Positions 28,993-36,498 of a stretch of 64,000 nucleotides of DNA are shown piece after piece. The stretch is from Acidithiobacillus sp. AMEEHan. GTDB lineage: Bacteria > Pseudomonadota > Gammaproteobacteria > Acidithiobacillales > Acidithiobacillaceae. The position numbers and the translations under genes were made by a program. The DNA is taken from positions 928,001 through 992,000 of the forward strand of contig NZ_CP118747.1 of assembly GCF_030996345.1 (NCBI RefSeq), read 5' to 3'. Numbering within the stretch: position 1 is the stretch's first letter; each line of letters starts with the position of its first letter. The notes below the pieces were generated by a model. The model searched no databases. It saw nothing but the letters and a program-made list of their open reading frames with translations, and was not told the origin of the DNA.

Positions 28993-31296
28993 GTGGCAAC
29001 TTCGCTGCCGGTTGCACTGTTGCTCGTCTCCCACAGCCAGGACCTCGCCGAGGCAACGGAAGCTCTGCTGCGGCAAGTGACGGGCGATTCCGTGCCGATC
29101 GTGCTGGCGGCGGGAGCGGGGGACGATGGCCGGGAGCTCGGCACCGACGCCACACACATCGCGGCGGCATTGGCGACGCTCGTTCCACGGCCGGTGCTGA
29201 TCCTCATGGATTTGGGGAGTGCCCTGTTGAGTGCGCAGATGGCCCTGGAATTTCTGCCGCCCGAACAACAGGAAAACGTGGCGCTTTGCTCGGCGCCATT
29301 CGTGGAAGGCGCCATGGCTGGGGCATTGGCAGCCCAGGCTGGCGCGGAGCTCGCGGTGGTCGCGCAGGAAGCAGAAAATGCCCTGGCTGCAAAACAGCGT
29401 GCGTTGCCAGGTGCTACCAGTCCTGCGGGCTCGGGGCTGCCAACGCCGGCGCCAGCAGCGTTGCACAAGCGCTGTTATTCCCTGAAAGACCCTGCTGGCC
29501 TGCATCTGCGTCCCGCAGCCGATCTGGTGCTGCTTGCGGGGGATGCGGGAGTGGATCTCTGGATCGGTCGGGCGAACGCGGAACCAAACTTGGCGCCTGC
29601 CAGAAGCCTCAGCGCCCTACTGGCCTTGGAGCTGCGGCGCGGCGAGACGCTTTGCGTATACAGTCAAGAGCCTCTTGCTCCGAGTGTGGCGGCGCGGCTG
29701 GATGCACTGTTTGGCGGCCCCGCCGAGGATGCCCAGGAAACGCACGCGCGGGGCGTCGTGCCCGGCATTGCCGTGGGCCAGGTCTTCGCAGCGCAGAATG
29801 GATTGCGGGACTTCCTGCCAAAGGCAGAGCCTGCCGATGCCCACGGGGCCGCACGGATCCGGCAGGCAATCAGCGTCGTGTCCGGGGAAGAACAAGGGAA
29901 CGATATCCTCGCTGCCCAGCGCGCCTTACTTGCAGACCCGCGTTTACTGCAGTTGATCGACGCCGAACTCGCAAAGGGCGAAGGACCTGCCCACGCCTGG
30001 GTGGCGGCGGTGGAAGCCCTCGTGCAGGAAATCGAATCCCTGCACCAGCCGCTCTTGCGCGCGCGTGCGGCGGATTGGCGTGATCTCGGCAGGCGAGTAT
30101 TGCAAGAACTGCTTGGGGTCAGGGAGGCGGAGACCGCGACGGACACCCCACACCTTCTGTTGGTGGACGATTTGTTGCCGTCCCAGGCCGCCAATCTCGA
30201 TCCGGCGCAGGTGCTGGGTGTGCTCGATCGACGGGGTGCAGCGAACAGCCATGCCGCAATCCTGCTTCGCGCTGCAGGAATTCCCTACGTCATCAACGCC
30301 CGTGACTCCGCTTTGCGCAGCGGAGTCTGGGCAGCGATGGATGGGGCTACGGGAGAAATCCTCATCGCCCCTCAGGAAGAGCAGATTCAGGCGCTGCGAG
30401 CACGCCACGCACAGGGCGAACCCCTTGCTTTGCCGGCAGATTTTTCCGGCACCTTGCGCGTTGACGATGCGACGCAGATCGAATTCTGGGCGAATGTCGG
30501 ATCGCTGGCAGAGGCCCGCGAAGCCCAGCGTTTGCGGGCATTCGGCATAGGACTGTTGCGCACGGAGTTTCTCTATCTGGACCGATGGCAGATGCCGAGT
30601 GAAGAAGAGCAGATCCGTCAGTTGCAGCAAATACTTCTCGCCATGACGGGGCGCCAGTCGGTCATCCGGCTTCTCGACGCCGGTGCCGACAAGGCATTGC
30701 CTTTCCTCGACTTGCCTGCAGAGCAAAATCCTGCCCTCGGATTGCGCGGCATTCGTGCCTTGCTTGCGCGTCCTGATTTTTTGCGAATGCAGCTAACCGC
30801 GATTCTTCGCGCGGGTTACCGTCAGGCGATTGCCATCATGCTTCCCATGGTGAGTAATCCGCAGGAAGTCGTCGAAATCCGATCGCTGCTGGCATCCGTT
30901 CATGGGGAATTGCAAGCGCAGGGCCATGAACACGCCTGGCCCGTGCCGGTGGGCATCATGGCCGAAGTGCCAGCGATGTTGCTCGAGGCCTCCAGCTTCC
31001 GTGGCATTACGGACTTCGTGTCGGTGGGCACCAACGACCTCACCCAATATGTTTTGGCTGCCGATCGTGGTGATGACCGCCTGCGTTCGCTCGTTGACGC
31101 CGGGGAGCATGCCGTTCTCAGTCTGATTGCGCGACTTCTGGCAGAGCTCGATGCCCCCGTTTCCGTTTGCGGAGAGGCCGCGGGAGATCCCCGACTCGCC
31201 TTGATGCTGGTACGGCTGGGCATACGCCGCCTATCGATGAGTCCCCACCGTTTCGCAGGGGTTCTCCAGGCGCTGCACGCCGAGGAGCGCAGATGA
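28993..31296 (+). CDS. dhaM: DhaM phosphotransferase: EIIA-HPr-full enzyme I fusion
   Basis: This is a 767-residue phosphorelay protein that passes phosphate from PEP to the ADP on DhaL. The N-terminal mannose-type EIIA domain has its active His14 (VSHSQDL). An HPr domain follows with His171 (GLHLRPAAD). The rest is a complete enzyme I: phosphohistidine His420 (NSHAAILLRAAGIP), the PEP-binding RTEFLYLDR, and catalytic Cys726 (VCGEAAGD). Enteric DhaM keeps only the first part of enzyme I and depends on general PTS proteins; here the whole relay is in one chain, so no other PTS component is needed. The start is GTG 28993. Confidence 0.94.
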   Translation: MATSLPVALLLVSHSQDLAEATEALLRQVTGDSVPIVLAAGAGDDGRELGTDATHIAAALATLVPRPVLILMDLGSALLSAQMALEFLPPEQQENVALCSAPFVEGAMAGALAAQAGAELAVVAQEAENALAAKQRALPGATSPAGSGLPTPAPAALHKRCYSLKDPAGLHLRPAADLVLLAGDAGVDLWIGRANAEPNLAPARSLSALLALELRRGETLCVYSQEPLAPSVAARLDALFGGPAEDAQETHARGVVPGIAVGQVFAAQNGLRDFLPKAEPADAHGAARIRQAISVVSGEEQGNDILAAQRALLADPRLLQLIDAELAKGEGPAHAWVAAVEALVQEIESLHQPLLRARAADWRDLGRRVLQELLGVREAETATDTPHLLLVDDLLPSQAANLDPAQVLGVLDRRGAANSHAAILLRAAGIPYVINARDSALRSGVWAAMDGATGEILIAPQEEQIQALRARHAQGEPLALPADFSGTLRVDDATQIEFWANVGSLAEAREAQRLRAFGIGLLRTEFLYLDRWQMPSEEEQIRQLQQILLAMTGRQSVIRLLDAGADKALPFLDLPAEQNPALGLRGIRALLARPDFLRMQLTAILRAGYRQAIAIMLPMVSNPQEVVEIRSLLASVHGELQAQGHEHAWPVPVGIMAEVPAMLLEASSFRGITDFVSVGTNDLTQYVLAADRGDDRLRSLVDAGEHAVLSLIARLLAELDAPVSVCGEAAGDPRLALMLVRLGIRRLSMSPHRFAGVLQALHAEERR

Positions 31297-31338
31297 GCGA
31301 GGCGAACATCGCCGTAGAGTTGCTGTAGGGAGCGACGC

Positions 31339-31364
31339 CGCCCATATTTGCCCCATATCGGGCG
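31339..31364. terminator. Imperfect hairpin between convergent dhaM and glcF
   Basis: CGCCCATAT (31339-31347) pairs with ATAT-C-GGGCG (31355-31364, one bulged C) around TTGCCCC. It lies in the 122-base gap between the two converging operons and could slow transcription from both sides. There is no T tract, so it is not a standard intrinsic terminator. Nothing else is seen in this gap. Confidence 0.35.
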
Positions 31365-31418
31365 CTTCCGTAAACAGCTTGCTTGGAATGCCATGTTAGC
31401 ACTGGAATGCGACAGCTT

Positions 31419-32639
31419 TCACAAAAGCTCGGCGACCAGCTCCAACCAATGGCGCAGGGGCGTCTGCGTCGCTTGGGCAAGGAAGAGTTGGCAGCCGACA
31501 TTGGCGGTGGCAATCCACTGCGGCTTTTCTGCCTCGAGATTTTTCAGCTTGCGCCGCCGCAGTTCCTGCGCCAGCTGCGGTTGCAAGAGGGAGTAGCTGC
31601 CGGCGGAGCCGCAGCAAAGGTGGCTGTCTGCCACGGGCAACAGGCGGTAGCCCAGGCGTTGCAGGATGGCTTCGGCGAGGCCCTGGATGCGTTGGCCATG
31701 TTGCAGGGAGCAAGGGGAATGGAAGGCGATCCGTGCCTGTTCCGCGGTTGCCTGCGAGAGTTCGTCGCGATGGGCGTAGAGCCACTCCGAGGGATCGCGA
31801 GCCAGGGCAGCGACGCGGGCAGCCTTGGCGGCATAGTGCGAATCGTTCCGGAGAATTTCGCCGTAGTCCTTGACGACACTGCCACAGCCGCTGGCGCTGA
31901 TGAGGATGGTATCCACCCCAGCCTCGATGGCGGGCCACCAGGCATCGATGTTGCGCCGGATCTGCGCATGCGCCTCCTCCCAGGCGTCCAGGTGTAGACT
32001 CAGGGCCCCACAACAACCCGCGCCGGTGCCATGCAGCAAGGTGTAGCCCAGCTTGGCGAGAATCGCCTGCAAGGCCGCTTCGGTACGCGGGGTTGCCACA
32101 CTCTGCACGCAACCCGCGAGGGCAAGGACCTTTCCGCGCCGAGGGCTAGTGACCGGGATGGGCCTGGGGACAGGCGTCGGGGCCGGCAGGGTGCGGGCGA
32201 CAGGATCACGAAGGATTGGCCGCAGAGCCTGCGCGACCCCCAGGAGGGGACGCAAGCGTTGCAGTTGACTGATGATGGCGCGGATCAGTCGTCGTTTGAG
32301 TACCGCATCCGGGGAGCGGGGCAGCGCAGAATTTTGCAGATGACGCCCAAGCTCGAGGAGGCGACCATAGCGCACCCCTGAAGGGCAGGTGGTTTCGCAG
32401 GCGCGACAGGAGAGGCAGCGATCCAGGTGCAAACGGGTGGTCTCCCGCGCCTCTTCCCCCGCGAGCAACTCCTTGAGGAGGTAGATGCGTCCGCGCGGGC
32501 CATCGAGCTCGTCTCCGAGGACCTGGTAGGTGGGGCAGGTAGCGTTGCAAAAGCCGCAATGGACGCAGCTGCGCAGAATCGCCTCTGCCTCCTGAGCGAT
32601 GGGGTTGCCTTGATAGCGCGGAGCGAGTCGAGTTTGCAT
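31419..32639 (-). CDS. glcF: Glycolate oxidase iron-sulfur subunit GlcF
   Basis: The 406-residue electron-transfer subunit shows two 4Fe-4S motifs, CVHCGFCNATCP and CLSCRACETTCP, in the first 100 residues. Two CCG-type heterodisulfide-reductase-like repeats follow (including GAGCCGAL, SASGCGSV and CCGSAGSYS). It takes electrons from the flavin subunits during oxidation of glycolate to glyoxylate and hands them to the membrane quinone pool. It is the last gene of a five-gene minus-strand unit, nine bases after glcE. Confidence 0.95.
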   Translation of the reverse strand: MQTRLAPRYQGNPIAQEAEAILRSCVHCGFCNATCPTYQVLGDELDGPRGRIYLLKELLAGEEARETTRLHLDRCLSCRACETTCPSGVRYGRLLELGRHLQNSALPRSPDAVLKRRLIRAIISQLQRLRPLLGVAQALRPILRDPVARTLPAPTPVPRPIPVTSPRRGKVLALAGCVQSVATPRTEAALQAILAKLGYTLLHGTGAGCCGALSLHLDAWEEAHAQIRRNIDAWWPAIEAGVDTILISASGCGSVVKDYGEILRNDSHYAAKAARVAALARDPSEWLYAHRDELSQATAEQARIAFHSPCSLQHGQRIQGLAEAILQRLGYRLLPVADSHLCCGSAGSYSLLQPQLAQELRRRKLKNLEAEKPQWIATANVGCQLFLAQATQTPLRHWLELVAELL

Positions 32640-32648
32640 CGGTCTTTC

Positions 32649-33716
32649 CTATAGGCTCGGCTTGAACCGGCCAGGATTGAGAATGCCGGCAGGGTCGAAG
32701 GCCGCTTTGAGCCGCTGCTGCAGGGCGAGGAGCGCTGGCGGAAAGTCGGGAAAGATCTCGACGCCCTGCTGCGCGTTTCGGAAGACCGTGGCATGGCCGC
32801 CTTGGGCCGCGGCCCAGGCACGCAGGGCTTGGGCATCGAGGGGGCCGCGCAGCCAGCGTTGTTGCCCGCCCCAATCGAGAAAGGCAGGGCCGAAGGCGTC
32901 CGGCGTCGGAGGGCGTCCAGCTGGCAGGGCCAGGCGCCAGAGGGGGGCGTCGCCGGCAAAGAAGGGCAAGCGTTGCTCACGCAAATCCTCCCAGAAACGA
33001 TTTCCCGTTTCGTCCTCGAGAACTTCCCCAGCGACGCTGGCGGCAAAGTTGCGTACGCGGCTGGTGGCGCCGGCAAGGCGCAGGTACAGGCGCTCCCCGT
33101 CGTGCGCCGCGGCGCTGATGGGGGTGGCGCGCAGGGACCAGGTCGCGAGTTGCTCGAGGGCGTCGCCGGTGGAAAGATCCAGCGCGACACTGCAGGTGGA
33201 AGCGGGAAGCGGCAGGACCTTGCAGGTGATTTCCAGGAGCACGCCCAGGCTGCCGAGGGAGCCGACCAGGAGACGCGAGACATCGTAACCCGCCACATTC
33301 TTCATCACTTTGCCGCCGAAGCGCAGATCCTCACCGCGACCGTTGAGCAGGCGGACCCCCAGGACATGGTCACGAACGGCGCCGGCGTAGGGTCGGCGCG
33401 GGCCGGCAAGGCCACTGGCTACACAGCCACCAAAGGTGGCATGGGGGGAGAAGTACGGCGGTTCGAAGGCCAGCATCTGCCCCCGTTCCGCCAGCGTGGT
33501 CTCGATCTCCCGCAACGGCGTTCCGGCGCGGGCGCGGAGAAAGAGTTCTCGGGGTTCATATTCGAGGATGCCTTGGTGCCCGCGCAATTCGAGGACGGTT
33601 GCGGCTGCCGGCCGCCGACCGTAAAAATCTTTGCTGCCGCCGCCGCGTATTGCCAGAGGCGTGCGGCTCTCAAAGGCAGCGACGACCTGTTGTTGTATTT
33701 CGTCGCTGCGATCCAT
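32649..33716 (-). CDS. glcE: Glycolate oxidase FAD-binding subunit GlcE
   Basis: This 355-residue subunit carries the FAD_binding_4 fold: PLAIRGGGSKDFYG near the start, PHATFGGCVASGLAGPRRPYAG, and the FGGKVMKNVAGYDVSRL segment characteristic of GlcE. The C-terminal FDPAGILNPGRF is shared with GlcD. Start chosen at ATG 33716, one base after the glcD stop; a longer form would begin inside glcD. It works with GlcD and GlcF at the inner membrane. Confidence 0.95.
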   Translation of the reverse strand: MDRSDEIQQQVVAAFESRTPLAIRGGGSKDFYGRRPAAATVLELRGHQGILEYEPRELFLRARAGTPLREIETTLAERGQMLAFEPPYFSPHATFGGCVASGLAGPRRPYAGAVRDHVLGVRLLNGRGEDLRFGGKVMKNVAGYDVSRLLVGSLGSLGVLLEITCKVLPLPASTCSVALDLSTGDALEQLATWSLRATPISAAAHDGERLYLRLAGATSRVRNFAASVAGEVLEDETGNRFWEDLREQRLPFFAGDAPLWRLALPAGRPPTPDAFGPAFLDWGGQQRWLRGPLDAQALRAWAAAQGGHATVFRNAQQGVEIFPDFPPALLALQQRLKAAFDPAGILNPGRFKPSL

Positions 33717-33717
33717 G

Positions 33718-35187
33718 TCAGAAACGCTCCAGCTCGGGAAAAGGAAGCTTGCCGCCATGCACATGCATGGCGCCGAGTTCGGCGCAATGATGCAGGCTGG
33801 GCACGGCTTTGCCGGGATTGAGCAGACCCGCGGGATCGAAGGCCTCCTTGATGCGATGCAATTGCGCGAGTTCCGCCGCCGAAAATTGCACGCACATACC
33901 GTCGAGCTTTTCCACGCCGACCCCGTGTTCGCCCGTCACCGTACCGCCAACGGCCACACAGAGTTCGAGAATGCGCGTACCGAGGGCCTCGGCACGTTCC
34001 TGCTGCCCCTCCTCATTGGCGTCGTAGAGGATGAGCGGGTGCAGGTTGCCGTCGCCAGCATGGAATACATTGGCCACGCGCAAGCCGTAGTCGCGGGCCA
34101 GGAGCTTGATCTGCTCGAGCACTTCGGCCAGTTTTTGCCGGGGAATGGAGCCATCCATACAGTAGTAATCGGGACCGATGCGACCCACCGCCGGAAAGGC
34201 CGCCTTGCGTCCCTTCCAGAGAGCCATGCGGGTAGCCTCGTCGCGGGCGACACGGAGTTCTTCTGCCCCTTGGGCGCGCAGGATCTCCTCCACCTGTTGC
34301 AGTTGTTCTTGCAGTTCATCTTCCTCGCCGTCCAATTCGCACAAAAGGATGGCCGCCGCCTCCCGTGGATAGCCGACATGAACGAAGTCCTCGGCGGCCT
34401 GAATCGCCAGTTGATCCATCATTTCCAGGCCGGCAGGGAGGATGCCGGCGGCAATGATGGCGCCGACGCTTTCCGCCGCTTGCCGTACCGAGGGAAAAGA
34501 GGCAAGCAGCACGAGGGTCTGGGGAGGGATGGGCAGTAGGCGCAGTTGGCAGCGGGTGACCACGCCGAGGAGCCCCTCGCTGCCGATGACCAGGGAAAGC
34601 AGATTGTAGCCCGGCTCATCAGGCGCAAGGCTGCCAATCTGCAGGGTCTGGCCGCTACTGTCGCAGAGCTCCACGGCAAATACGTTGTGCGTGGTGAGAC
34701 CGTACTTCAGACAATGCACGCCGCCGGAGTTCTCCGCCACATTGCCACCAATACTGCAGGCGATCTGCGAGGAAGGATCGGGAGCATAGTAAAGGCCGTG
34801 GGGGCGCACCTTCTCGCTCACCGCGAGATTCCGCACCCCAGGGCCGACGCGGATGGAACGACTGCGCAAATCCGGTTCTTCCAGGTCGCGCAGCCGGGCG
34901 AGACAGAGAAGCAAAGCGGAGGACGTGGGCCGCGCCCCGCCGGAGAGTCCGGTGCCCGCTCCGCGTGGCACTACGGCGACACCATGGGCATGGCAGAGGC
35001 GCAGGATTTCTTGCACTGCCGCCGGGGTTTCCGGCAAGGCGACACACCAAGGCAAGGCGCGCAGGGCAGAAAGCCCATCGCATTCGTAGGGGCGCAGGCT
35101 TTCGGCATCCCGCAGCAGCCCGTCCTCGGGGAGGAGCGCTGCCAGGGCAGGGAAGAACTCTTCTTCGGCGAGGGTATTCGTGCTCAT
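33718..35187 (-). CDS. glcD: Glycolate oxidase catalytic flavoprotein GlcD
   Basis: This 489-residue FAD enzyme is the main dehydrogenase subunit. It has the flavin-binding PRGAGTGLSGGARP, the NVAENSGGVHCLKYG segment, the HAGDGNLHPL catalytic region and the terminal FDPAGLLNPGK. It oxidises glycolate (and often D-lactate) to the 2-oxo acid. Its start overlaps the stop of the DUF1537 kinase gene (ATGA), coupling the two. Glycolate is a known by-product of RuBisCO oxygenase activity, which would suit an autotroph. Confidence 0.95.
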   Translation of the reverse strand: MSTNTLAEEEFFPALAALLPEDGLLRDAESLRPYECDGLSALRALPWCVALPETPAAVQEILRLCHAHGVAVVPRGAGTGLSGGARPTSSALLLCLARLRDLEEPDLRSRSIRVGPGVRNLAVSEKVRPHGLYYAPDPSSQIACSIGGNVAENSGGVHCLKYGLTTHNVFAVELCDSSGQTLQIGSLAPDEPGYNLLSLVIGSEGLLGVVTRCQLRLLPIPPQTLVLLASFPSVRQAAESVGAIIAAGILPAGLEMMDQLAIQAAEDFVHVGYPREAAAILLCELDGEEDELQEQLQQVEEILRAQGAEELRVARDEATRMALWKGRKAAFPAVGRIGPDYYCMDGSIPRQKLAEVLEQIKLLARDYGLRVANVFHAGDGNLHPLILYDANEEGQQERAEALGTRILELCVAVGGTVTGEHGVGVEKLDGMCVQFSAAELAQLHRIKEAFDPAGLLNPGKAVPSLHHCAELGAMHVHGGKLPFPELERF

Positions 35188-36494
35188 GCTGCCTCTCCAC
35201 GCAACCGCCGTCGCACCAGGGCGAGGGCGTCGCGGTTGCCGACATTGCCGGGAAAAATCACCACCGGTAGCGCGGGAAAACGCGGGTGCTCCGGTGGGCA
35301 GAGGACCAGACTACAACCCGGTAGGATCTGCCCCATACTGCGTACCATTGCCAGTGCCAGGCCCTCGCTCAAGGTGTCGTTGGAGGTTATGCCGCCCTTG
35401 GCGATGAGGAAGCTGATCTCTCGCGGCAGGCCTTGCAGGAGTTCCATGAGAAAGCGTGATACTGCCTCGCCAAAGGCCAATCGTTCGGCATCGCTGGTAA
35501 AACGGCGCTCCTCGCGACTGGTATAGATGACCAAATCAAGACCTCTGTCGAAGAACGCCCGAGACTGTCCAAGCAGTTCCTCGCGATAGGCGGCTCGCGA
35601 CGCCCCCTGACAGCGGTCGACGTCTACCATGATGGCGGCGACCCCCTCCTCTTGGAGGAGGACTTCAAGCTGTTCGCTGCTTTTGCGCACATGGGAACCC
35701 ACGAGGACGACGCCGGGAGTGTTCCCTCTACGAAACCGTCCCATCGCCTCTGGGGCGACCGGTTGCGGCGGTAGATCGGCCAAGGCAGTGAGCAGACTGG
35801 CAGCGCTGCGAAAGAGAAAACGCTTGCCAGCCTGCTGAGCGGCGCGCACGGTGTTTGCGAAGCGTACGAGATCGGCAGGGGTCTCGGCATCCACTACGAC
35901 GCAGACATTACCCGTCAGGGTACGGAGGATTTCCTTGCCCTGCTGCGCCAGATCAGCGGGGCGGAGAACGCGAACCGCTGCGGCGGGAATGCGTCCGCCC
36001 GTCTTTTCTTCCACGTAATCCGGCAAGTAACTGTGATGAAAAGAAAAGACCGAATCCTTGGCAAATTCCGTTTCGTGCACCGGCAGCAAGCGCCCATCCT
36101 GAAGCAGGTACTGGGTTCCCCCCCGGGTGATGCGGCCACCTTCGAAGAAAGCCGGCACCAGGAAGAGTGCGTCGAAAGGTCCGAGCTCTTCGCTAAGGAT
36201 ATCGGTTTCCAGGGGATAGTGACCGCGCAGAGTGGAATCGGAACGACTGACGATGAGGGGCTGCAGCGCCGGCCTCGCTGCGAGAACCGCGCGCAGGCCA
36301 CTACAGATCTCCCGCATACGGTGGGCAGCGGCAGCGGCGGGCAGGGCGCGGGTGTTGGCGAGCAGGAAAAAGAGCGGTGCGGGATCGTCGAGGGCGCTCC
36401 GCAGGCTGGCAGCATCCCAACGAGTCAGGAGGAGACAGCTATGCACGGTTTGCGATCCCGTCGGATCGTCGTCGATGACGATGATCTTGCTCAT
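35184..36494 (-). CDS. Four-carbon acid sugar kinase family protein (DUF1537, OtnK/DtnK-like)
   Basis: This 436-residue protein starts IIVIDDDPTGSQTVH, the DDxTG motif of DUF1537 kinases. It also shows RSDSTLRGHYPLE (substrate site) and a C-terminal nucleotide region (IAKGGITSNDTLSEGLALA and FPGNVGN). Characterised members phosphorylate C4 acids such as erythronate, threonate or 3-oxo-tetronate. No OtnC-type decarboxylase or PdxA2-type dehydrogenase is nearby, so the usual pathway is not complete here. The gene lies between the TPP enzyme and glcD with tight spacing. Start chosen at ATG 36494. Confidence 0.88.
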   Translation of the reverse strand: MSKIIVIDDDPTGSQTVHSCLLLTRWDAASLRSALDDPAPLFFLLANTRALPAAAAAHRMREICSGLRAVLAARPALQPLIVSRSDSTLRGHYPLETDILSEELGPFDALFLVPAFFEGGRITRGGTQYLLQDGRLLPVHETEFAKDSVFSFHHSYLPDYVEEKTGGRIPAAAVRVLRPADLAQQGKEILRTLTGNVCVVVDAETPADLVRFANTVRAAQQAGKRFLFRSAASLLTALADLPPQPVAPEAMGRFRRGNTPGVVLVGSHVRKSSEQLEVLLQEEGVAAIMVDVDRCQGASRAAYREELLGQSRAFFDRGLDLVIYTSREERRFTSDAERLAFGEAVSRFLMELLQGLPREISFLIAKGGITSNDTLSEGLALAMVRSMGQILPGCSLVLCPPEHPRFPALPVVIFPGNVGNRDALALVRRRLRGEAA

Positions 36495-36498
36495 GCCG

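Noticed and set aside
28993-31296. General PTS enzyme I (ptsI)
   Set aside because: The N-terminal EIIA domain with His14 and the direct link to dhaK and dhaL identify it as DhaM.
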